DNA from: Pezizomycotina sp. ARF18
Taxonomy: Eukaryota > Ascomycota
Assembly (NCBI GenBank): GCA_002224055.1
Contig: AZLU01000218.1
Coordinates: 1-64,000 of the forward strand
Length of the DNA stretch: 64,000 nt
Direction of reading: 5' to 3'
This document shows, in pieces, positions 48,406 to 60,132 of this stretch; positions within the stretch are counted from its first letter, which is position 1; the number at the start of each line of letters is the position of its first letter. Position numbers and translations under genes: made by a program. The notes under the pieces were generated by a model that saw only the letters and a list, made by a program, of their open reading frames with translations, was not told where the DNA came from and did no database searches.

Positions 48406-48414
48406 CTTTATATA
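48406..48414 (-). promoter_or_regulatory. TATA box of the paired-cysteine secreted protein gene
   Basis: TATATAAAG on the minus strand about 160 bases before the ATG. Confidence 0.6.
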
Positions 48415-50297
48415 CCTCGAAGTGCTAGTTGAGAATGTTTCGTCTCCTAAAATCCCACCCTATGGAACGGTAACTCAGCAGAACAGATTCCAATGAGATG
48501 AAATTTGAAGTCTGTGCCAACTTAAGGATCCATCACCACCGACCCTCGGTTCCTAACGTGGGATTCCTTGTGTAATCGAGGACGCGTATTCCAACATCGT
48601 GGAAGAAGGTTAGTATCTCGAAGGCGCCGGAATGCTCAGGAATGGATATCTCGATTCGAGCAGGTGTCAACTACAACGGCCAATTCGTACCAGCCTTCAG
48701 AGCGATCATTCTGCGTAAAATTAAACGATAGTACGATATAGTTTCATGGGAAAACAATATGCCTGCTACTTAGCATCTGCAATTTCCTGGCATTTAGGGA
48801 ATGTTTCCCTCCACGTTAGAAACCAGTTCGCAGCCACAGTGTGTCAGTGCCAGAACGCTTCCTCTCAATTAGTTTCAAGGCAAGATGCAGGACGGAGAAT
48901 ATCGAGAGCTTCCCGTTTAAGGATGCAGAATATCGGAACGGGCTTATTCGAAAATAATCCGGCAGACATATACCATTGGCCACAACTGGAAAATCCGCTC
49001 AAGTAATCATGCAAGAATAGCAGCTGAACGACATGCCTTAATGTTCCATACATTTTCGAGCTGCTGTCAAACGAACTTGGCCAATAGTAAGCATTCCAAG
49101 ATTAGGCTAACGGCTCGGAATACCGGCAGTTTCCAAGGGCTGGTATTAGCAGGCCTGTTTGAAATGCTTCTATTTCCTGGGCATAGGTAATTTTGGCAAC
49201 ACCCTGCCCGGTGCACACCTCCACAGCATCGCTTGCAGTTATATACGAACGGAAACAATGTAAGCTCCCTCTTAATGTTACTCAAAAGAACGGTGCTATG
49301 GTTGCACGAAAGGATAACGAAGCAGGCAAAAAGCTTGTTCCCCAAATTTCGGAACAGTTTCCGAGGAATATTTCGAGTCAAGAGGAAGAGGAAGGACGTT
49401 TTTACGCAATAGAGAGTCGGTCGGGGATCACCAGAGCATTTGAACCGTTTTAAAAACGGCAGAGCAAGGTGTCCCTTGAGAATATCCAACTTGTCTGAAG
49501 GCAGTGATAGCCCGGTCAAGAAATGGATTCTGCATCCGAGGATCTGGAAGAAAGAACGGTTTCGTGTCTTGGAAAAATAAAACCTGCGCAGAGGGTTGAA
49601 TACCAGTTACGTTTTCCAGAATGACAGAAGGGCTAAGCCAGATTGGCAGGTGCACAGACACGAGCCCCGAACGCTTCACGGAGTGGCGCCGGAGCTGCGG
49701 CACAATCTCCGCTGCGCCGACCACCGAACACTGAACAATCAACGCTACAAATAATCAACAGCAATGCTAACCCTATAGTAGATTCCATTCTACAAGGACC
49801 AAACACCGATATTGTTTCACCAAGATTAGTAAATCAACAGCGGATATTGCTTCACTAGATATTTAGCTATAGGTGCATGCCTTTTCGACTTAGCTTTCTC
49901 CGGAGCTGGATATCACCGTGATATATTTGTTTCTAGGATGACAGATCTAAAAAACGAACTCCCCGTCTATGTCCTAAGCGGTTTGCTTAAAATCACTAGT
50001 ATTAGTAAACAAAGTTTCAAGTTTTTTGACAAGATGTAGCAGGGACATTATTAAGACTCTAAGCGAATATATTGAAATCAAGTGCAGAGACTCCAAAGTA
50101 GTATTACAGAAACGCATGTTTTGAGTTGGTACGAAGATATCAGTTGCTTTGGAATCGATTTTCGAACGAATGGATTTCCAAGCCATAGCATCACTGATAT
50201 CCAATGTCCAGAAACGGGCTCATAAGAAGTTAGATTATAGATTACATTATACAAGAATACTACTATACAACCAGTGAATAAAAATCTTTGAAGTAAT
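48415..50297. other. Intergenic, no gene seen
   Basis: Open frames up to 150 codons (49067-49519 minus) exist but have no recognisable protein character. Confidence 0.4.
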
Positions 50298-51711
50298 CTA
50301 CAGATCCCTGATAACAACCGACGAAGCCTCCGAAATCTTCATAGACCTAATACTCATAGCATCCAAATCGAAATCCCAGCTGTTCGTGCGGTGGACACCG
50401 TTCGTCGTGTGGCCCATCCTCTCCGACGTCGACTGGAAGCTCCTGAAGCTCTTCCGCCCTGGGACTGCGTCCTAACCGGCCTCATCGGCGGCGCTACGCC
50501 GACGTTGCTGCTGTTCACGGCCACCGGCGTGCTGATGAACGAGTAACCCGTGGAAACGAAGGAGGCATGGCGGGCTCTCCGGCCGATACCCGGGCGGCGG
50601 AGGATTTGGAACGTAGATGCGATGATGAAGAGCGCCGTTACGCCTTCGGTGGTGAGGTGGGAGTAGACCATGGATGTGAAGGTCAGGCTCGGGAGTTGGC
50701 AAAGTGTACGTTCGCGATGGAACCAAGACAGGCGCTGTAAGCAGAATGTATTAGTAACTTTCTTCATCGTCATAAAAACCTAGGGAGATAGATGATTATA
50801 CATTACGCAGAAGAATCCCATCATCCGGCTGGGCCGGTTCAGGTTGCTGGGTTGCGAGTCTCCCAATTCTCTTTGGGCCCGGTCAGCAATGATGGTTACG
50901 ACGATCTCGGAGACGACGAGGATGTTCAGGAAACAGTCGGCGGCGGAGACACCGAGGCTGACGACCCGTCCGTTGCAGTGGTGCTTCGCCAGCTCCCAGA
51001 CGTTGAAGCCGGCCTGGATATTGGCCGGACCGCAGGCGAGAACCTTGGCGACGATGGCACTGAAGAAGTAGGCGACGCTCAAGCCGCAAAGGACCCAGCA
51101 GCAGATGCGGTTACCAGATGCGCTGAGACGTTCATTTGCTCGACGGCAGAAGATGAGCAGGTCGAGGCGGATCATCGTCAATGATGCCACAGATATGAGG
51201 GACGAAGCAACTGTAGGATGATGTCAGTCAATGCCGTCAAAGAAACACTAATCATGGATGTCTTGGTTGGGTGTATCTTACAAAGAATTGTCTGGGACTT
51301 CTCAACAGATTTGAGCGTCCAGTCCTGGCCGCGGAATCCCCACTGGAGAGCGCAGGCTCCGTAGATGCCGATCACAGAATACGCTGAGAAGAACATCACG
51401 GACAGGATGAGCAGCAGATCGTCAACAACGAAGAACATCCGCTGCGGCGATCCATACTGCAGGGCCGATCGCGTGTACCTAACGAGCGGTCGGGCATAAG
51501 TAAACGACAGGACGATGGTGAGAACGACCGCGTAGAAGACGCAGAAAGGTGTCTTGAAGTTCTTCGGAAGGTAATGGCGGTCGCTGAGCACAGGAGGAAC
51601 CGGCAGAGGGCCCGAGTTCGGGTTCATGAGCTTCTCCAGCCGGGAGAGTTGGTAGATATCCTCCGGCGTCTGACCTGTTGAGAAGACAGAGGGCAAATAA
51701 GGATCCGCCAT
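50298..51711 (-). CDS. Rhodopsin-domain integral membrane protein (fungal seven-helix, copy A)
   Basis: The start at 51711 gives MADPYLPSVFSTGQTPEDIY. Hydrophobic helices follow, such as FCVFYAVVLTIVLSF and VDDLLLILSVMFFSAYSVIG, with the family's 'DDLLL' box. A 71-nt intron (51211-51281) separates exon 1 from ASSLISVASLTMIRLDLLIF, then ICCWVLCGLSVAYFFSAIVA and a loop with two Cys. LGVSAADCFLNILVVSEIVV follows. A second intron begins near 50.80 kb (GTAATG; ACTAAT branch) and leads to LTTEGVTALFIIASTFQIL. The tail reads SFRSFQSTSERMGHTTNGVH and ends SSVVIRDL at 50298. Frame changes lie near 50.6-50.7 and 50.47 kb. These proteins sit in the plasma membrane and some are candidate PTH11-like receptors; the ligand is unknown. 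Confidence 0.75.
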
Positions 51712-53886
51712 TGTTTCTGTTTAGTCTGTCTTTTTCTGACCTTTTTGATAAGCCTTAGTTGGATATGAAAGAGTGTTGTGGCCTAAGGGGAACGTCGAAC
51801 TGCAAAGATGTAAATCATGACCGGGGAAGGCATGGAATATATATAATTAATAGCTCGTAGGGATTACGACGCATTGCCCATCACTTTGTACTATCTCGGC
51901 CGGCAGACGAATTTCAAATTAGGGTTTGTATCTTATTTTTCCGGGAATACATCTCCGGATTACTATCGTGAGATCTGTCTACATGGAAAGCGTTGCACTA
52001 AAGGGGGTACGGAAAACGCCACCACGTAAGCGAAAAACGATATTTTATATTGGAAATTATGAGGAAATATAGTAAATTTCGCTCTCTATTGGCCTTTTTC
52101 TTATATTTTCGATGGTCTAACTATACTGAAATTGGATTTTAGGCAGATCACATTCTCTTCGCGCAGTAATCAAAAAAGATCACGATCTTCCCAAGTTCGC
52201 TAACTTTTTTTCATGGTAAATATTAACTAAATTGCCAAGGTATTTCTCTCTTTAGGGTGAACTGATGATATTTAGACGCGTGCGTGCCATATATAGTTTG
52301 GTCGCGTTGACGATCACGGATCGACAGTGATTGGATCTGCATCCAAGCCTTTTTTTAACAGACTAGTCGAGCGACTGCAGGAACAACACCGAAAAAAAGG
52401 GATGAAAATACCAGTGACGAACAAAAACGGCCAGTACGAACCTATCAAGGCTCTTTCTGAGAATCTTTGTAGGATTCAATCGAGTTAGAAATAGATATTA
52501 GAAGGGTTTAAGGGGAACAACGCAATCGATATCTTGCTGACTGTCTTGACGAGGAAAACAGTCCCGAATCTGCTTATCGATCTGATACGAGACCCATGGT
52601 TCAATATCGCGTCTCTGGTTCTGAGGGTTAAATCTATCTAGCGATTTGAATCCTGCCCGATATTGACTTTCGTCGTTGAATGTCCATCACGGATGCTGTC
52701 ATCGAAGGCTTGAAGGCGCCCGGGTGTGGTGTTCTTCCAACATGCGGGTGCTCAACGGTAATCAAGCCACCAAATTTGCTGCCGGCGTTGAGGGAGTTTC
52801 TCTCTGTGCAAGTTGTTTATTTCACACGGATAATTTTTAGGCATCCCACATTTTAATCCCTCCCGTCTTCCCCCGGAGCGCCACTAACGTAAAAATGTGC
52901 TCGTATGAGGGAAAAAGGGGGCTTCCTTGGACTTCGAGTGTAATATTATTATCAATTTTCCGTTTGATAAACTGACTAAACAAAGAGTCCTCGATCACTG
53001 ATATTGAGGGCGGCCTAGCGGCGAGTGATACGTCCAGAGAAACAAACATTCGCTTTCTTATTGCCTAGCTTGGCTAGCTTGAAGCGCTGAGATGACAGAT
53101 ATATAAAAGTGTTAGTCTTGAGATCTCATTCGTCGAAGCTAACGTCAGGCTGTCAAGGCCTCCTACCGCCACCAAATATAGTTCGCTTCGTATATTGCGC
53201 ATTAATTTCGCTAAAAAAACCTCGGGCCTCCCCAGAGGATTTGAGCCCTACAGGCGGTTATTGGTAGGCTAGGGCTTTGGGGACCAGTAAACAAACATGC
53301 TGATCTCCCCAACTTTCGTTCAATGTTTCGATGTAAGTGATCGTTGGACTTGGTCCATTCGGAAGAGAGCTTGCAGTAATGTGATTACTGGCATTCCGTA
53401 GAATTAGATCCTTCGAAGTCCCGGTTAATCGTCTTTCTAAATTTCGCTGTTTGATCTCGTAAGATCAAAGGGCAGTGTCAAAGACGAGTACGATCAGGAC
53501 TATGTAAGTATTGAAATCAGGTTCGGTGAGTAGCATGACCAGCGACCTTGCGACCGCGTATGAATCAGAGAACAATATCAACAACCCAACGAGTTTAAGA
53601 CACGTCGAGAGCCTCAGTTTCTATTTTCCTTTTCGTAGTTTACATTTTGTAGAAAGCGACAGAGTTATAGATCTACATTAAGAGATTCACAGTAATATTC
53701 TAGATAAGTATGATTCAATACCGGTGCTCCTCTCCTTGAGACCGGAGATCGAGTCAGGTAGGTAGAACCCGCCATACAACTAGAATCTTGTAAAACGCAA
53801 ATCAACGTGATTCTCAAAATGGAATGTTCTCTTCCCGTGAGTATACAAATGAATAACGTCTCCGGTATCACACGACTCGGTTCTTA
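51712..53886. other. Intergenic, no gene seen
   Basis: Holds the promoter of the rhodopsin-domain gene. No recognisable coding frame; the right end is the TA target site of the long MITE copy. Confidence 0.45.
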
Positions 53887-54567
53887 CAGTCAGTTGACAT
53901 AATTGTTGGGACACTTTCCTAAAACGGCAGTCTTCCCATACAAAAGTATGATTTTTGCACTTTTTCAATCAATAATAACGCAACAACGACTAGATAAAAT
54001 TAGCTAAAACTTAAATATGTTATAATATATATTGTAAACTAATACATATTAAAATTTTAAAAAAATCCGTTAAAAGTTTATGACGTAATAATATTTAATA
54101 TTTTATATATTTTTAAAAACACGTACTTCACGCACTTTTTATATGTAAAATACGCGAAATTGCACAAAAATCGTGCGATTTTTAAACTAGTTAAAATTTA
54201 AAATAATATATATAACTTAATTTATGACGAATCTTTTTAAAATTTAAATATGTATTAGATTAATATTAATCTATAATATATTTTAATTTTATAAGTTTTT
54301 ATTAAATATTGACATTATAATATAAGTTTAAAAGTAATAATATAAATTTTTTTATATATAAAAATTTTAAAAAATAATATAAAATTTAATATTTGATAAA
54401 ATTTTATAAATTTTAGTATGTTATTATTATATATATAATAAACGTAAATTTCCAATTTTATAAAAATCGGATAATAATTGAGTGAGTTATCGATGATTTA
54501 AGATATTGTAGAACTTGAAGAAATTGCCGTTTTAGGTAAGTGTCCCAACAATTATGTCAACTGACTG
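53887..54567. mobile_element. Tc1/mariner-type MITE, long copy (681 bp)
   Basis: Flanked by TA (53885-53886 and 54568-54569). Left end CAGTCAGTTGACATAATTGT; the right end is its inverted complement. The inverted repeats extend to AAAACGGCA as in the copy at 27647-28120. The internal landmark (GTGCAAAATCATACTTTTGT in one copy, its complement in the other) lies at opposite ends of the two copies, so they are inverted relative to each other. This copy has about 200 extra internal bases, including a GC-richer patch near 54.12-54.18 kb. No coding capacity. Confidence 0.92.
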
Positions 54568-54583
54568 TATCAGAGATAACTTT

Positions 54584-55081
54584 TCACGCCTTGATATCTT
54601 GCTGCTTTAGGACATTACTTTCTCTACGGATATCAGCTAGGGGAGTCTTTAAAGTGAATGTCTTGCTGAACTTGACCGGTATATCTCCTGAGCCACGTTG
54701 GAGGGAGCTCTTGAACTTCACGTGATGCTCCAATGCGTATACGTCAACGAAAGGACCCTGGCTGAGGCTGGGTATCTCACTATTTACCACGTAGTATGAT
54801 ATTTGCCTCCACGGTATACGGGAATATATAGTGTAGCGCTGTCCATTACTGGCTGGAGAATATAAGTAACTCGGAGCGAAATCGCCTTGGAAGGGTTCGG
54901 CCTCCGTTGAGGTTGTTTCGTCAAGCGACTTGTCCAACGTTATTAAGTATCTTCGGCGTCGGTAGGGCGCAGGGAGGAATATTTCAGGGATCGGATACAA
55001 GCAATAACATGCCAGAAGTCTCTCGCCTCGAAATGCTCGGATAAGAAAGAATTTCCCGTTTTCCCGAGTCGTTAAGGACAT
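54584..55081 (-). CDS. Intact 165-codon open frame, unknown
   Basis: The start at 55081 gives MSLTTRENGKFFLIRAFRGE. The text looks protein-like throughout (for example ISYYVVNSEIPSLSQGPFVD and DVYALEHHVKFKSSLQ) and ends VLKQQDIKA at 54584, only 17 bases from the MITE end. Mixed beta-strand character, no signal peptide, no family recognised. It may be the 5' part of a longer gene cut by the MITE, or a short orphan gene. Confidence 0.4.
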   Translation of the reverse strand: MSLTTRENGKFFLIRAFRGERLLACYCLYPIPEIFLPAPYRRRRYLITLDKSLDETTSTEAEPFQGDFAPSYLYSPASNGQRYTIYSRIPWRQISYYVVNSEIPSLSQGPFVDVYALEHHVKFKSSLQRGSGDIPVKFSKTFTLKTPLADIRRESNVLKQQDIKA

Positions 55082-57994
55082 CTCCCAGTCTTCCTCCTTA
55101 ACCGCTTCAATCTGAATTCTGTTATGAACTTATGACCTTGTCATCGTACCACTCCAAAATTCAAGGCAGATGAAAAACTCAAGACAAAGAAACTTGAACC
55201 ACTTTTGGGCAAATTTCCAGAGATCTCTATTTCCGGCATTCCCAGCCGCCAGTCTATCAGGTTTTGTTTTACTATTGGCAGTGGTTGCACAAACGCTAAG
55301 GATTAACTTTTCCAACATCCCTGACTCTGCCTTAAGCTTAGCTTATTCTCCTAATTCTCGGCTACCCCTGAAAGCTGCGGTTAAGCTGAAGACGGCGAGC
55401 TAACCTTAGGCTGTTCATCGATTCTACTTTTGTTTTACCCGGTTGGCATCGAATCTGCTGCTTTTGGCTCGGCCGAGGACGTTGTAACCTGCAAGCGTAA
55501 GAAGGACTTGGGTATCCGACCAACAACTTGGTAACTGCAGCTGTACATCTATATATCTGATCCGATTGAGGGAACAATGGGCGTTACTTTTGCTTGATGC
55601 TTAGCAATGGTCGGGCGGGTAGATAAACATGGCTGCTACTTGAATTACATCATGGACATATGCGGAGCATTAGGGGAGACAGTAAACAGTTGCTGGAGGA
55701 TAATATCGTCGCTCAGGGACGCTTTAGAACGGATAATTCCGTTGGGGTCTTAGGAATGAGCTCGTTCTCTAGCTCCTTAGGATTTCAAGATTGGTGTCAC
55801 ACAATGTCCTGCCGCCCAGACGATTGCTCCTTCGAACACACTCTATAAGAATAAACAAACAAAACGGCAGCGGTTATAAGAACACTCTTGGTAGTACAAG
55901 ACACCCCCACGAATTCTATGCATGCAGCTCAATTGAACTCATCTTCAATGTTAGAGATAAATGAGATATGGGTCGATGGAATGGGTATATATCTCGCTTG
56001 TGCGCTCCATGGTTTCTCGAGATGGATAATTTGCGCGTATTACTTTCTCCTATGAAAGTAGGAAAGTCCTTCCCGATGGCTTCATCGTCTGACGCAGTAC
56101 TTCCCGTATCATGTTGCGAAAACGCCGTGCAATATCGGTGTCGCTTTGCTCCACATGCCCAATCTCCGGGGGCGCCAAGCCCCCCTCCCACCCTTTACGG
56201 CGACTCCTGCCTGATTTCTCCAAGGGGAATAGGCGTGGGCCTAAGCTAGACCTTATTATTATTATTATTATTACTATTTACTCTATTTTTTTATCGCTAC
56301 TATCTCCTGCCGCCGAAGCTATAATATTCTAAACAGGATTGTGGCTGTTATTTTGTGGCTGCGTAACTAAGCAGCGCTAACTCTTACTAACGTATATACC
56401 GCGGAATTAGCCGAATATTAAGTAAGTAGTCGAGGTGGAAGTTCCGTTTCCGCTTCCGTTAGTTTCTTCACTTCTGGATTTCCTTGAGGAACGTCCACAA
56501 TGAGCTGTACCCCTCTTTTTTCGAGGGTCAGTCGGCTAGGCTGGCGGCTACTCTCGTGTTTTAACAATAGTTTGACATGTACTGCACAGACGAATTTCCA
56601 TCGTGATTTTGGTGAGCTTTTGGATCATCTGAACGTTAAGCAAGCATTCAATGAGAAGGTCAGCAGAATGTAACGACTTGAAAGGTCCTGATCCCCCACA
56701 ATAGCTGATACACGTCGGAGATCTCAATCAGACATCGCTTCTCCTCAATGATATCACTTCAGGATCTCGTATGTTTCGGTTCGAGCTATAATCTCTCGCA
56801 AGATTTTCCGTAGGCATGCAGAATCCTCGTTCCAGACTCTTCCATTTCCTGCCAGAAAAGGACAGTGCCCCCTTTAGTTTTGAAGTCGGGCAACGTTAGA
56901 TGCCTATTTTTAAGGCGGTATATAAACGATTGCGTAAGGCTTTAGTCACCGTATTCATCCCGCCGCCTGCGCCTCCTCCTCCGCGATTTCGGAAATTCCC
57001 CCAAGGTATTTCCTTATATGGCACCTGCGAACCTACGCATAGCTTTAGGCATTTTGGGAGGGCTTGGGGGGCGTTTTCAGGCAGGCCAGATTTTCTGTCA
57101 GATTCAAAAGTGTCAGATTCAAAAGGAAACAAAGGAAAAGGGGGCAAAACTAGCGAGAAAGAACTCTTCTCTTTATCAAATCTTACACCCGTCGCGCCGT
57201 TTGTAGCGTAGCTGATAAAGTCCCGCTTTTCTGTAACAACACCAAAGAAACGTGAGCTGCTAGTCAAACTAGCGCGTGTTCCGAACAGATATTCTGGCAG
57301 AAGGACCCACTTTGCTATCGCCGAAATCGCTTGTCTTATTGGTCCTGAAACCGAAGGCAATAAGATCTATCCCCACCGGCACTCCCTAGCAATCCTTTCC
57401 TTGGGTATAAGATTTCAATGTCTAAAATAGTTAGTTGATGCGAGCGGGCATTTTTTAGCTCCTTGGACATTTCGAATTTTTATCCACACTATACGAACAA
57501 ACGCAATATATACATCTATCTCGATCTCAAAATAATATCGAGATACAAAGACTGAACAAAGAAATACGGCCACGTCTTGCAGGAGATCTAGTATATTTCG
57601 CCATGGATTGCGTTGCTTCTAGGAAGCCGAGTTCCTGAAGACGCATTCTCCCTAGCGGCTCTTGCGCTCCATTTCTCCCACACTTTGCCCTGGTAGGTAT
57701 GTCCGAGTCCGTACGTTATATCCATGTCAGATTTCAAAGGGCCTGAAGCCTTTAAAACCCAGTTGGCAATTATTTCGAGAAAAAGAAAGGAAAAATTTTC
57801 TTCCCCACCTTGCGTGCCAGAAAAAATTCCTTTATCATGGTTCAGACCCCCGGAAAACCTTGAGGAGCTTTCTTTTCTATTTCGTTCATCGTGTCAGTTC
57901 TAAAAAGCACAAGTTCCCCCACGTCTAGTTAGCATTGCTACTTAGCTAGCAAAGGAAAGGCTTCGGCCTTGAACGGACACCAAGAACGCCTACA
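55082..57994. other. Gene-poor stretch
   Basis: No family recognised. An (ATT)n microsatellite lies at about 56249-56272. Frames at 56896-57360 on both strands overlap each other and cannot both be real; neither matches a family. The promoter of the next rhodopsin-domain gene is at the right end. Confidence 0.4.
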
Positions 57995-59205
57995 ATGGCG
58001 GTCAAAGGCTATCAAGTCATCGTAAGTCCACTTGTGCTTTCCTTGTGTGAAGGTTACTGAAGAATGGATCCATGTAGATCTTCGAATGGTGCATGGTTAT
58101 CTATACACTGTTTCTCGTATACCTTCGACTGACCACGCGACTTACCCGCTCCTCGACGTCCCGTCCGCTGAACCTGACGTCCGACATCTTTGTTGTCCTA
58201 GCATGGCTCTCTTTCATCGCCCACGCGGGCTACTCGACGGCGATATGGAAAACGGGGTTCATGGAGGCGAATGTTGACCCGTCGGCGCCGGATATCCACG
58301 ACACGATACTTGCGCAGAAGCTGTTTTTCGTCAATAACCAACTCTACTTAAGTTCGTATACCCTTGATTAACCTCGGCTTTAGCTTTTCGTGGGCATCAT
58401 GCTAATAACTTCGTTGTGCTAGATTGCATGTACGCCGTCAAGTTCTCGATGCTCAGTCTCTCCTGGAGTTCTTCCACGGTACATGAAATGGACTCGGCGG
58501 TGGGTCATCATCACGATAATCTTCACCTTCGTGGCCTGGAATATTCAATTCTGGTTGGACCTGCTGTGGTGCTGCCGATTAGTCGGAATTGGTCTCTCGA
58601 TGGGAGCTTCTGTACCGCAGCGGTCAGCAAGACGTTATGGTCTGACATACGGCCCACATTACCTGTCGGATTTGATGAGTATGTTTTCACCATTTCAACT
58701 TGATATTTCAAACTATGTATGCGGCGAAAATTCGATTTTCTAACGTCTATGTTCACAGTTTACATTCTCCCCTTCCCCGTAATTCAATCTCGGCTCCCAA
58801 ACGACAGAAATCGGCCTGGCATTAACCTTCTCCGCCGATTCCTCTGCATTTTTTTCGCCGTCCTTGTCCTCGCTTCGATCTACTTTTCCGGCAAAACACC
58901 TGTAATATGGATAATGGCAGTTCTCGAGCAAACAAACGCAGTCATCGTCGTCTGCTCGCCGCAGTGAAGAGCTGGGCCGTCGACGGGAAGCGTATGAACG
59001 TCCTGCCGTGGAACTGGGCAAAAATAACGAAACGAGACAAGACGGCGAACCGCTGCGTGATCCCGAAGTTGGAGTTCTGGTGGTGGAGATGAGGAACGAC
59101 ATGCAGAGGCACACCAGCGGGCGGAAACCCAACTACAAGTGCGGCAGGGAGAGCATAGGGATGGTCTCGACTATCAGCGATTGCAAAAGTTTAAGCGTTG
59201 GATAG
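57995..59205 (+). CDS. Rhodopsin-domain integral membrane protein (copy B), frame-interrupted
   Basis: Exon 1 (57995-58021) encodes MAVKGYQVI. Intron 1 is 58022-58077. Exon 2 opens IFEWCMVIYTLFLVYLRLTT and has SDIFVVLAWLSFIAHAGYST, then a loop and FFVNNQLYL. Intron 2 is 58352-58422. Exon 3 has CMYAVKFSMLSL, WVIITIIFTFVAWNIQFWL and, one frame over, RPISRNWSLDGSFCTAAVSK, which matches the conserved 'CxP...NW...G.C' loop of fungal rhodopsin-domain proteins. A last hydrophobic part reads FLCIFFAVLVLASIYFSG and LEQTNAVIVVCSP, the family's final helix. The cytosolic tail runs to about 59.2 kb. Frame changes lie near 58.46, 58.59 and 58.96 kb. Confidence 0.7.
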
Positions 59206-60132
59206 CGTGCGCCTTGAAGGCCCCTTTGCGATATTTGATTTTTCTGCGATTTTTCAGTTCTTTGTTCAGGGTCAAGTCCAGATTTGGGACCCTTCACGCA
59301 TTTTTTCCTTATAGTTTTCTCTAATTTTTGTGTTATATACTACATATACATATGCACACACACATATAATTTTCGTCCACCATACTCGGAGTTGAGTATC
59401 ATGATGATAGCATAGCATACATAATATATATAACATCTCATATCAGCATATGAAAAAAGTATGCGAAAATTATTCCGAATCTAGGAAACGAATTTGACCG
59501 ATTGTTCAGCATATATAGATATCAAACGTATTTTTTGCGAATTCTGGTTTCGAGTCCAGTGCCAGTGATCCTCTCATCTATATTAACGTCCCCCTTTCTT
59601 CTGGGTCTATATGCTCGATACCAGTACATCAAAAGCCATCGCATTTTCAATCTTCCGGTCGAGCTGAGCAGACGGATGATTAGGTTCAGTTGTGCGTCCC
59701 TTTTTCACTAATCTGCAAAAAACGCAGTGCGTAAGTGGCGTGGAGAACGTGGTCCCCGCTTCATGTTCTAAGGTTCCTCGCTCGACGCAATTTTGAACTG
59801 CACCTCGAAACGGCAAATGAGGGGCACGCAAAGACGCTAGTAGGTCGAAAATAGTGCTAATAAGCAGTAGTAAGAGTAAAATATATTGAAAAAATTCTCA
59901 TCCGGCATTCCAATATAGGTTTGGTAAACTCAAGTACTTCAGTAAGGTTTGAATAAGTGGGGATCAAAAGTTCAAACCGAAGTTTTGCCCCTGACTGAAG
60001 ATGCCGTTGCCGGACAGTAGGCTTTCAAACCCTACGCCTCGTTAGGAAAGAGAGGGAAAAAAAAAAAAAAAAAAAAAAAACGAGCCGAAAAACTAGCTAC
60101 TCACGCTACTAGTAGATCAAAGACTAGCCGGT
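59206..60132. other. Intergenic between convergent rhodopsin-domain genes
   Basis: No gene seen. AT-rich with ATATAC repeats near 59.33-59.45 kb and an A24 run at about 60057-60080. Confidence 0.5.

Noticed and set aside
50792-51184. 130-codon plus-strand open frame opposite rhodopsin-domain copy A
   Set aside because: The minus strand here carries conserved membrane helices; the plus frame is a shadow.
56896-57360. Overlapping frames on both strands (103 and 154 codons)
   Set aside because: Neither matches a family and they exclude each other; left as gene-poor sequence.
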